DNA of 26,090 nucleotides. Source: CAYNTC01 sp964432925. GTDB lineage: Bacteria; Planctomycetota; Phycisphaerae; Sedimentisphaerales; Anaerobacaceae. The stretch's first letter is position 1. Each line of letters starts with the position of its first letter. Under the pieces are notes generated by a model. It worked only from the letters and a program-made list of their open reading frames with translations, did no database searches and was not told where the DNA came from. Position numbers and translations under genes: made by a program. The stretch is taken from positions 1 through 26,090 of the forward strand of contig CAYSPM010000017.1 in assembly GCA_964432925.1 (NCBI GenBank), in the 5' to 3' direction. Shown piece after piece: positions 15,772 through 22,792 of this stretch.

Positions 15772-17846
15772 TTTTTGCTACTCTCCTCAAAGCCACCTAC
15801 ATCGTACAAACTCGGTGTGAGTTTCTCCTGTAAGTCGACGATAATAACCTCCCTGTCGTCCACACTGGCGGCGACGACAAATTTTCGTATGTTCTTAAGA
15901 GCCTCCTCGAAGACAACAAGTCTTTGCTCACGTTTGTAGATCTCTTTTGCCGCCTTGTATGCTTTCAACTGGCTGGCGAAACGCTCACCCGTGGCACGCG
16001 CGAGGGTAGCTCTCTCAAAAGCATAACTTTGCGACTGCCTAAGGGTCTTGAAAATGTCGCCTCTTGCTTTGGCAAAGGCAGTATCCAAGGCCTTTCCGAG
16101 CTTTTCAGCATCTTCCTGACTGCTGCCTTGTTTGGCTTGCTGATATTTTGCCGCGAGGTCATATAGCTCATCGGCTTCACGCACAGAACCGACAAGTGTG
16201 CTGAGGTTTCTGTTTGCCTCGGCGTGCGCTTCAAGAACGAGCGCCTGCCTCCTTTGTACAGCACCTATGACGGCCTGATAATCCGTAGCCACTTCAGGTG
16301 GTGGATGAATGCCTTGCAAACCCACGAAGACTATCTCGACGCCCAGACCCCGATCGTCAGCAGCCTCTTGAATTCTCTGAGTAAGGATACTTTTAGCTCT
16401 GGCCCTGCCTACTCCAAGAAGACTCTCTCTGGGAGCGCTGCTGTCTGTTCCTTGTCCATCAACCTCGACGGTTGCGCTGGCGGCAAACCTGGCAAGCTCG
16501 TGATAGCAAATGGCCTCAAGTAGTTTCGGCGGAACGCTATGATTGTACAAATAAGAGTACAGGTCCTTTATCCTGTATTGAACAGGAATATTTGCTTTAA
16601 CGAGACTTACCGGAACCGCACCTTCGGTCAAATCGTCGCCGGTGTATTCACTGGCAACGAGCACACTATATTCCTCTTCATAATGCGCTTCACCCCACAG
16701 TAATTGTTTTTCGCGTATTTGCTCTCCGGTGTCTGGATCGGTCTTGGGAACGTAGCCGATACTAAGCTCCATGATTTGCTTTGTAGGATACTTGTAGGCG
16801 ATATCGATAGGCCAGGGCCATTTGAAAGCTAATCCGGGACCCACGTGTCTGACCTTTTTGTCTCTAGTCAGAGGATTGCCGAAACGCTCTATGATCGCTT
16901 CCTCATTCGGGCCCACTACAACAATGCAACTGATTAAGTGCAGAGTAACAGCAGCAAAAATGATGAGAGGCACAATGGCCTTTTCGAGAAGCTTGTAGAA
17001 CCACGTTTGCGAAACCTCAAAGCCAAACTGGTAATCGAGGGCGCTTGCTGCGCTTCGGAATATACCTCCCGGCTCATTTATAATACCTAAGAGCCGGCTG
17101 TCGAAGGCACTTCTGCTGTATTGGCCTTTCAACCGCGGGCGATATAGATCAAGAACGACATTCAAAGTAGTCTCGGCACCAAGAACTATTAACAAAATCG
17201 GCACCACAAAGTTGATGATGCGTACGAGCGTGGAAATCTGGAACTGCTCCAATGCCAGGCCTATCGCCAAAGCGAAGCAAAGTACCGCAATGCCCAGAGC
17301 ACCGCTGCCACCGGCCCTCAATGGCTTCCACTGCGGCTGGGCTGACAATCCGGTTGCATAGCGGGAAATTAAAAAGCTGATAAACGCAATAGAAGTCATA
17401 CAGATCGCACATAGAAGCGGCTGCTTTGTCTCGAGATAAGCTTGGCCAGAAACGGCTTTTAGAAGATACAAACCGACGGCTAACTGATATGCAGCGATCA
17501 GAGCTGAAAATATTGGAATAAACCACTTTTCAAGTATGTCCAGGCGGCGCTGCGCAGCTATAAAGAGAGAGGCACGCTCACCTCCTGCCTGGAATATTGT
17601 TGAATCCTTTTTCTCCTCGGCCAATCGGCCCATGTCCAGCTTTTCCTGTTCGGCTAATGCCCGCTGATGAAACTGGATTGCTAAAACAAACCAAATCAAA
17701 ACTACAAAGAGAATGTAGTAGCTGATAGCGGAAATGGCGAAGAAACCGCTCCATCGGCCAAGAAAGAAGGCAAGACCGAAGAAGATCACGGTCAAGATCA
17801 AAGATGCCCATGCTATACGTTCGGGACGTTTTGCTGATGTTGTCAT
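15768..17846 (-). CDS. Polytopic HflK-like SPFH protein with seven-helix membrane domain
   Basis: This is a 692-residue fusion-like protein. Residues 1-311 contain about seven hydrophobic helices (near 12-30, 36-58, 108-129, 144-162, 182-200, 208-228 and 289-311). An SPFH/band-7 domain follows, starting VGPNEEAIIERFGNP and GPGLAFKWPWPIDIAYKYP, with a C-terminal helical region rich in Ala, Arg, Lys and Glu. Standard HflK has a single membrane helix, so the N-terminal domain is extra. It is first of three coupled SPFH genes, overlapping hflC by 4 bp. The start ATG has no strong ribosome binding site. A role as the membrane anchor or sensor of an HflKC-like complex is an inference. Confidence 0.85.
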   Translation of the reverse strand: MTTSAKRPERIAWASLILTVIFFGLAFFLGRWSGFFAISAISYYILFVVLIWFVLAIQFHQRALAEQEKLDMGRLAEEKKDSTIFQAGGERASLFIAAQRRLDILEKWFIPIFSALIAAYQLAVGLYLLKAVSGQAYLETKQPLLCAICMTSIAFISFLISRYATGLSAQPQWKPLRAGGSGALGIAVLCFALAIGLALEQFQISTLVRIINFVVPILLIVLGAETTLNVVLDLYRPRLKGQYSRSAFDSRLLGIINEPGGIFRSAASALDYQFGFEVSQTWFYKLLEKAIVPLIIFAAVTLHLISCIVVVGPNEEAIIERFGNPLTRDKKVRHVGPGLAFKWPWPIDIAYKYPTKQIMELSIGYVPKTDPDTGEQIREKQLLWGEAHYEEEYSVLVASEYTGDDLTEGAVPVSLVKANIPVQYRIKDLYSYLYNHSVPPKLLEAICYHELARFAASATVEVDGQGTDSSAPRESLLGVGRARAKSILTQRIQEAADDRGLGVEIVFVGLQGIHPPPEVATDYQAVIGAVQRRQALVLEAHAEANRNLSTLVGSVREADELYDLAAKYQQAKQGSSQEDAEKLGKALDTAFAKARGDIFKTLRQSQSYAFERATLARATGERFASQLKAYKAAKEIYKREQRLVVFEEALKNIRKFVVAASVDDREVIIVDLQEKLTPSLYDVGGFEESSKK

Positions 17847-18052
17847 TATCTATTCTGCTTGAGCACGTCGAACAAAAAGTTACACATGCAGTATCTAATA
17901 TATGCGTGTAAATTATTTTACAAATTACGAGTTGTGCAATATAACAATAAACGCTGTCTTAGTATAGCGATAACCGGGAAAAAATCGAGCCAAAAAGCAT
18001 GGCTATGAGAGTGGCACACCACGTGATATCTGCTGAGGTAAGAAATTAAACT

Positions 18053-19015
18053 ATGCATAAATTACTTACAATAGCGAAAAACACATTCACTGAGACACTC
18101 AGACAACCAATCTACGCCATAATTCTGACAGCAGCACTATTTCTATTCTTTATAAGTCCCTCACTGACTATGTATACAATGAGCGACGACAATAAGCTCT
18201 TACGCGAGGTAAGTTTATCTACGCTGTTTCTGACCAGCTTGTTCATTGCAATATTCTCAGCATCAGGGGCTGTGGCTGAAGAACTTGAGAACAAAACCAT
18301 AACCACGGTGCTGAGCAAACCGGTCCAACGTCCGGTATTCATTCTGGCAAAATTCTTAGGTGTAGCCGGTGCGGTGTTCCTGGCACACTATATTTGCACA
18401 ATTGCGCTGTTGATGTCAATTAGACATGGAGTACTCGAGACCGCCGCTGATACCCACGATTGGACTGTAATAGGTACGGCAGGAACTGTCATATTTATAT
18501 CATGTTTGCTAAGTGCTTTTTTCAACTACGTTTATGACTGGAAATTCACATCAACGGCTGTAGTATTGATTGGACTTCTTGCAACGCTGGGGATAGTATT
18601 CCTTACCTTCATCGACCGGCAAATGAAGTTCAATCCGGCCAACAATGGCTTTAATATGGCGGACATCTATGGCTCGGTGTTGCTGCTTCTTGCTGTTATG
18701 GTGATTACGGCACTGGCTATAGCTCTCTCATCCAGGTTCAACATAGTAGTGACGTTGTCGGCGTGTATTGGCGTATTTCTGCTGGGGCTTATAAGTGACT
18801 ACGTCTTTGGCAGATTGGCCCAGACACATTTGTGGGCCAAGATAGGTAGGTTTTTAGTGCCGAATCTGCAAATTTTCTGGATCAGTGACGCAATCTACGA
18901 AGGCAGCGAAGTTCCACTGAAATATGTTCTCATAAGCGCTTCTTACGCGCTATGCTACACAGCAGCCATTCTTGCATTAGCAGTGGCGCTTTTCCAACGC
19001 CGTCAGGTCGGCTGA
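18053..19015 (+). CDS. ABC-2 type transporter permease without adjacent ATPase
   Basis: The 320-residue protein has about six hydrophobic segments (near 20-37, 55-75, 101-122, 140-160, 172-190 and 210-255, with a last one near 290-313). After TM2 it carries the ABC-2 coupling motif AVAEELENKTITTVLSKPVQR, which parallels EIEQRQIYTLITKPIRR in the permease at 8651-10024. It resembles NosY/GldF-type ABC-2 permeases. No ATP-binding gene lies next to it: the upstream neighbour is divergent and the downstream gene is on the other strand. The partner ATPase must be encoded elsewhere, perhaps the one at 10017-11270. A GAGGT lies about 13 nt before the ATG, slightly far. Confidence 0.85.
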   Translation: MHKLLTIAKNTFTETLRQPIYAIILTAALFLFFISPSLTMYTMSDDNKLLREVSLSTLFLTSLFIAIFSASGAVAEELENKTITTVLSKPVQRPVFILAKFLGVAGAVFLAHYICTIALLMSIRHGVLETAADTHDWTVIGTAGTVIFISCLLSAFFNYVYDWKFTSTAVVLIGLLATLGIVFLTFIDRQMKFNPANNGFNMADIYGSVLLLLAVMVITALAIALSSRFNIVVTLSACIGVFLLGLISDYVFGRLAQTHLWAKIGRFLVPNLQIFWISDAIYEGSEVPLKYVLISASYALCYTAAILALAVALFQRRQVG

Positions 19016-19046
19016 TTCGTCCTGCGTATTGCGTCTGAGTTTTTGC

Positions 19047-19118
19047 GAGATACGCTTCACGAGATACGCTTCACGAGATACGCTTCACGAGATACGCTTC
19101 ACGCTTCACGAGATACGA
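19047..19118. repeat. 14-bp tandem repeat array
   Basis: Four exact copies of gagatacgcttcac run head to tail (19047-19102). A 7-bp half unit (19103-19109) and the first 8 bp of another unit, gagatacg (19110-19117), follow. There are no spacers, so it is not a CRISPR array. It overlaps the last codons of the acetyltransferase gene on the opposite strand. The preceding bases (gcgtattgcgtctgag, 19024-19039) look like decayed relatives. Confidence 0.95.
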
Positions 19119-19563
19119 TTTTAATCACCGCTATCTCATCACAGTCCTGCTGTTTTGGACATCTTGCGCAGTCGCTCCAGACCTTCATCGGGAGAGAATC
19201 TTTTTCGACTCTGCTAAAACTTAGCTTTTCAAAGAAGCTCGGCTTCAGGGTAAGAGCAAAAACTCGCGGCACGCCCAACTGACAAGCGTGCTGAAGAGAT
19301 GTGTTGACGAGGATTTTGCCAATGCCTTCGTTTGTGTTTGCCGCATCAACAGCCAGCGACTTGATCTCAGCCAGATCCGACCATACGACCTCCAACGCGC
19401 AGCACCCAACGATGTTGCCGTCGTTTTCAACGACGAAGAAGGTCTGCAGGTTCTCGTAGATATCGGCCATCGAACGAAAAAGCATTTCGTCACGTTCAGC
19501 GTAGTAACTGACAAGAGAATAGATAGCTTTGACATCGGCTATTCTGGCACTGCGAACATTCAT
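19099..19563 (-). CDS. GNAT N-acetyltransferase, ArgA-like short family
   Basis: This is a GNAT-fold acetyl-CoA-dependent acetyltransferase. From the chosen ATG it has 154 residues. It shows the N-terminal VRSARIADVKAIYSLV, the central AEIKSLAV strand followed by a weak acetyl-CoA loop NEGIGKILV, and a C-terminal segment MKVWSDCARCPKQQDCDEIAV with C132, C135 and C141. That Cys pattern is what I recall from the short N-acetylglutamate synthase-like family (COG1246), so an arginine-pathway role is possible but unproven. The frame extends 14 codons upstream, but the start at 19563 fits the family. The last five residues, VSREA, and the stop lie inside the 14-bp repeat array, so the native C-terminus may have been altered. 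Confidence 0.8.
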   Translation of the reverse strand: MNVRSARIADVKAIYSLVSYYAERDEMLFRSMADIYENLQTFFVVENDGNIVGCCALEVVWSDLAEIKSLAVDAANTNEGIGKILVNTSLQHACQLGVPRVFALTLKPSFFEKLSFSRVEKDSLPMKVWSDCARCPKQQDCDEIAVIKIVSREA

Positions 19564-19953
19564 AATCTCGCAGTATAGCGATGAAGTGTAAAATGGAAAA
19601 GTCAAAAAAATGCTGGCTCCCGCAGATGTTTAGAGGCACAAAGTTTACTCCTCGCATTGCACATCATCTCCAGAAATGCTCTGAACTGGTGATAACAATG
19701 GATTATACTTCGGCGGTGTTTCAAGTACAATTGTATTCAGTTTTATTGTCCTATCAATGCAGATGGCCATTGATTCAGAAGTTTAGAACAGCTTGGCAAG
19801 GAAATAAATACAGAGCTTCATCGCCGTTCTTTGAAAAAGGCAAATAAAGACTGGAAAAATAGCCGTCTCTCGTATATCGTATTGCGGATTTGATATAGGA
19901 CAAATGACCCCCAGCAAAACTGGGACGTTAAATAATACTATGAACTGCTGATT
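19564..19953. other. Intergenic region between acetyltransferase and acyl cassette
   Basis: No convincing gene is visible in these 390 bases. An 88-codon plus-strand frame (19581-19847) has no recognisable domain or ribosome binding site and is probably chance. The segment 19868-19888 (ctctcgtatatcgtattgcgg) resembles the repeat-like sequence around 19021-19118. A small hairpin with arms CCCAG/CTGGG and loop caaaa lies at 19910-19924, upstream of the cassette, without a following U-run. I see no strong sigma70 promoter, although the region must hold starts for both divergent units. Confidence 0.5.
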
Positions 19954-20427
19954 ATGAGATTCATATTAATTGACAAAGTGGTCTCGCTGGAGCCGGGCAA
20001 GAAAATAAAGGCGGTTAAGAGTGTATCGTTAGCTGAGGAATATCTGGCTGATCACTTTCCTATATTTCCTGTGCTGCCCGGCGTACTGCTGCTACAAGGA
20101 CTGGTTGAGTGCGCATCCTGGCTTGTGCGAGATACAGAGAACTTTGCGCACAGTATGATATTGCTTGAGCAGGCCAGAAATGTAAAATACAAGAGCTTTT
20201 TGACGCCAGGCGGACAGATTGAATATACGGTAGAAGCTAAAGCCATAGAGGAGAATGTGAGCAGCTTTGTTGGGCAGGGCTTGTCCGAGGGGCAAGAGAT
20301 TATTCAGGCAAAATTTGGATTGCGACACTTTAATCTTGCGTCGCAGGACTCTAAACTGGCGGCTGTGGATGCAAAAGTAATCGAAAACATGAAGCAACGA
20401 TGGAAACTTTTGTGGCAACAATGGTAG
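19954..20427 (+). CDS. FabZ-like hotdog protein lacking the catalytic acid
   Basis: The 157-residue protein belongs to the FabZ/FabA hotdog dehydratase family. The motif DHFPIFPVLPGVLLLQGL contains the catalytic His (H34) and the PGVL turn. FabZ has a catalytic Glu and FabA an Asp 14 residues after the His, but this protein has Gln (Q48). Classical dehydratase activity is therefore doubtful. The paralogue at 20961-21464 has His and Glu at the identical positions 34 and 48. This copy may bind or position an acyl-ACP or form a mixed oligomer with the paralogue. It is the first gene of the five-gene plus-strand cassette; the ACP gene follows after 52 bp. Confidence 0.85.
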   Translation: MRFILIDKVVSLEPGKKIKAVKSVSLAEEYLADHFPIFPVLPGVLLLQGLVECASWLVRDTENFAHSMILLEQARNVKYKSFLTPGGQIEYTVEAKAIEENVSSFVGQGLSEGQEIIQAKFGLRHFNLASQDSKLAAVDAKVIENMKQRWKLLWQQW

Positions 20428-20470
20428 TAACAATATATACGAAAAGGATTTGTCAGAAGCTAAGCATGCC

Positions 20471-20475
20471 GGAGG
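20471..20475 (+). promoter_or_regulatory. Ribosome binding site deciding the ACP start
   Basis: GGAGG lies 4 nt before the ATG at 20480. This favours that start over the in-frame TTG at 20450, which would add ten residues unlike any ACP. Confidence 0.7.
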
Positions 20476-20479
20476 TAAA

Positions 20480-20881
20480 ATGGACATAACGATAAGTCGA
20501 GAAGAGATTTTTGAAAAAGTCAAGGATGTTCTTGTGGATGCACTTGGAGTCGACGACGAGGAAATAAAGCCTGAGGCTACTCTGATGCGGGATCTGGGGG
20601 CCGAGAGTATTGACTTCTTAGACATTGTGTTTCGCCTGGAGAAAGCCTTCGAAATCAAGGTGCCACGAGAAGAGCTGTTCCCCGCTGATAATATCTTGAA
20701 TAGTTCCGAGTTAGTCAGCGACGGTAAGTTGACCGAGAAGGGACTTGCCGAGCTGCGGGAAAGACTGCCACATACCGATCTTACAGCGTTTGAGAAGAAT
20801 CCCGATGTCAACAAACTGGGTGATCTGTTTACCGTTGGGGCAATCGTTAATTTCATTGATAACAAGATAAACACTAACTGA
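20480..20881 (+). CDS. Atypical acyl carrier protein with internal insertion
   Basis: The protein carries growing acyl chains on a phosphopantetheine arm. It has 133 residues where typical ACPs have about 80. The motif DLGAESIDFLDIVFRLEKAF gives the modified serine (S43) and helix II. Following IKVPREELFP, about 45 extra residues, including SELVSDGKLTEKGLAELRERL, precede the last helix LFTVGAIVNFIDNKI, which corresponds to the normal ACP C-terminus. The extra length is therefore an insertion within the fold, not a tail. The gene lies between the two FabZ-like genes, implying that it is the dedicated carrier for this cassette. Confidence 0.9.
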   Translation: MDITISREEIFEKVKDVLVDALGVDDEEIKPEATLMRDLGAESIDFLDIVFRLEKAFEIKVPREELFPADNILNSSELVSDGKLTEKGLAELRERLPHTDLTAFEKNPDVNKLGDLFTVGAIVNFIDNKINTN

Positions 20882-20909
20882 CGTGCAGCAAGTTGTTTCA
20901 AGAAGCTAT

Positions 20910-20939
20910 ACGGCAGGATTGCTCGTTGTGACCTGCCGT
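20910..20939 (+). terminator. Stem-loop between ACP and second dehydratase gene
   Basis: Perfect 8-bp arms ACGGCAGG (20910-20917) and CCTGCCGT (20932-20939) enclose a 14-nt loop and are followed by TTAATTTTAA. The following tract is T-rich but interrupted, and the next gene starts only 21 nt later. It may be a partial terminator or attenuator setting ACP levels above the enzymes, or an mRNA processing structure. Confidence 0.45.
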
Positions 20940-20960
20940 TAATTTTAACTCTAAGCTAAA

Positions 20961-21464
20961 ATGCGCTGGATATGGATAGACAAATTCGTTGGGTTTCGCA
21001 GTGGTGAAAGTGCTGTTGCTGTCAAGAACGTGACACTTGCCGAAGAACATTTGCATGACCACTTTCCCGGCTTTCCTGTGATGCCGGAGACTTTGTGCAT
21101 CGAAGCAATGGCTCAGACGGCAGGGATACTCGTTGGCGAAGCAAAAAATTTTGAGGAAAAAGTCATCCTGGCGAAGATAAAAAAAGCAGTTTTTTTTGAT
21201 TACGTAAAGCCCGGGGACACAATAGAACTGCACGCTAAAATTGACTCTATTACACCCGAAGCAGCAGGCACAAGCGGAAAGATTATGCGCTCGGACAAGC
21301 TGATAGCCGAAATCGACCTTATGTTCAGTCACATAGATCAGAATCTTGCGGGTAAAAAGTTCCCCGAGGAGAATTTTGTATTCACCGGCACACTTGAGTC
21401 ATTGTTGCGGGACGTTCTCCTGTCAGGCGCGAGTTCGATTAAGGAGGAAACAGAGCAGCACTGA
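20961..21464 (+). CDS. FabZ-like 3-hydroxyacyl-ACP dehydratase
   Basis: This is a hotdog-fold dehydratase converting 3-hydroxyacyl-ACP to trans-2-enoyl-ACP. The 167-residue protein has DHFPGFPVMPETLCIEAMAQ with H34 and E48 at the correct 14-residue spacing, followed by AMAQTAGIL as in FabZ. One oddity is PET in place of the usual PGV/PGA turn. The closely similar start (MRWIWIDKFV versus MRFILIDKVV) and matching motif spacing show it is a paralogue of the degenerate copy at 19954-20427. The stop and the next start overlap as TGATG. Pathway identity is unknown. Confidence 0.9.
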   Translation: MRWIWIDKFVGFRSGESAVAVKNVTLAEEHLHDHFPGFPVMPETLCIEAMAQTAGILVGEAKNFEEKVILAKIKKAVFFDYVKPGDTIELHAKIDSITPEAAGTSGKIMRSDKLIAEIDLMFSHIDQNLAGKKFPEENFVFTGTLESLLRDVLLSGASSIKEETEQH

Positions 21465-22792
21465 TGAATTCGGCTCGCGTTGTCATCACTGGCCTTGGAG
21501 CAATCAACCCACTCGGATTGACCGTCCATGATATGTGGGCAGGATTGTGCGCTGGCAAATGTGGTATTACTAAAATTACTTCATTTGACCCAGAGGGTTT
21601 CAGTTGTAAGCTCGCCGGCCAGGTGCCGGACTACAAAATCCGAAACCACGTACCAAGAACCCACCGCAAAGCCACTAAATTGATGTCGAGAGACATTGAA
21701 TTGGCAGTCATAGCTGCGAATGAGGCCTTGGCAAGTAGCGGCCTCATTACAAAGGGAATCGATCCTGAGCAGGTCAATATAGACCCGACGCGGACCGCGA
21801 TCAATCTCGGTGCAGGTCTGATAAGCTGTGATCTGGTCGAAATCGCACCGGCGGTAGCAGCGAGCATAACCGACGGAAAATTCGACATTCTCAAATGGGG
21901 TAAGGACGGCATTGAGCTGATAACGCCGTTGTGGCTGCTTAAATACTTGCCAAATATGCTCGCCTGTCATGTCGGCATTATTCACGATATTCAAGGGCCG
22001 AGTAATACGATTACCTGCGCAGAGGTGTCTGCGCATTTAGCGATAGGCGAAGCAGCAGAGATTATTGTTAGAGGAGATAGTGACATTGCACTGGCCGGTG
22101 GAGCGGAGGCAAAAGTCAATCCAATAGTTATGATTCGGCAGTGCCTGCTGAAAAGAGCTACGAGTGAAAGCAACGACGACCCAGATAGAGCCTGCAGGCC
22201 GTTTGACGCCAATGCAAAAGGCTCAGTTTTTGGTGAAGGGGCCGGAATAGTGGTACTGGAAAACTTGGACAATGCCAAAAAACGAGACGCAAAGATACTT
22301 GCCGAAGTAGCTGGTATTGGACAGAGTAACAACATCAATCCAGCCTATGAACGTCTCGAGCCGGACGGCAACGGTGTACGAATAGCCATAGAAAAGGCAA
22401 TGACAGATGCGCAAATTGGCGCAGATGATCTGGACCTAATAATCCCACACGGCACAGGGATACCTGTTGACGACCTGGCCGAGGCAAAAGCTATCGAGGC
22501 AGCACTCGGTCAAAAGGCACAGGAGATACCAGTCTGGCCGATCAAGAGCATGGTGAGTAATACCGGTGCTGCAAGTGGAGCACTCGACATCATTGCTGCG
22601 GTCTGCGCGATGAAAGAAGGCAAAATTCCTGCTGCCAAAAACTGTGATAAAAAAGCTAACGACTGCAATCTGAATATAGTTACCCAGCCACAACAAAGGG
22701 ACATCCGTTATGCACTATGCTGCAGCTACACGTATTGTGGGCAAACCGCTGCAATAGTGCTCAAGAGCAGTAAAGAGGAGACAACGAGCTGA
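21464..22792 (+). CDS. Ketosynthase homologue lacking the active-site Cys (KS-beta/chain-length-factor-like)
   Basis: The 442-residue protein has the full thiolase fold of FabF-type ketosynthases, starting VVITGLGAINPLG and containing FGEGAGIVVLE. The nucleophile motif reads GPSNTITCAEVSA, so the position of the catalytic Cys is Glu (E187). The first catalytic His remains (PHGTG, H329), the Lys remains (K361), but the second His is Asn (N366, in KSMVSNTGAA). The Cys-His-His triad is therefore Glu-His-Asn, and condensation by this subunit alone is unlikely. In type II polyketide synthases the KS-beta subunit has also lost the Cys (usually Gln) and pairs with an intact KS-alpha. The intact ketosynthase starts directly after the stop of this gene. 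Confidence 0.9.
   Translation: MNSARVVITGLGAINPLGLTVHDMWAGLCAGKCGITKITSFDPEGFSCKLAGQVPDYKIRNHVPRTHRKATKLMSRDIELAVIAANEALASSGLITKGIDPEQVNIDPTRTAINLGAGLISCDLVEIAPAVAASITDGKFDILKWGKDGIELITPLWLLKYLPNMLACHVGIIHDIQGPSNTITCAEVSAHLAIGEAAEIIVRGDSDIALAGGAEAKVNPIVMIRQCLLKRATSESNDDPDRACRPFDANAKGSVFGEGAGIVVLENLDNAKKRDAKILAEVAGIGQSNNINPAYERLEPDGNGVRIAIEKAMTDAQIGADDLDLIIPHGTGIPVDDLAEAKAIEAALGQKAQEIPVWPIKSMVSNTGAASGALDIIAAVCAMKEGKIPAAKNCDKKANDCNLNIVTQPQQRDIRYALCCSYTYCGQTAAIVLKSSKEETTS

Noticed and set aside
17847..18052. Specific promoters in the divergent spacer between the SPFH operon and the permease
   Set aside because: Candidate boxes such as TTGTAA-17-TATTAG on the minus strand are weak in this AT-rich spacer, so no call was made.
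19047..19118. CRISPR array
   Set aside because: Units are 14 bp, directly adjacent and without spacers; no cas genes are nearby.
19581..19847. 88-codon plus-strand frame as a gene
   Set aside because: No recognisable domain or ribosome binding site, and unusual Cys/Trp/Gln-rich composition; probably chance in an intergenic region.
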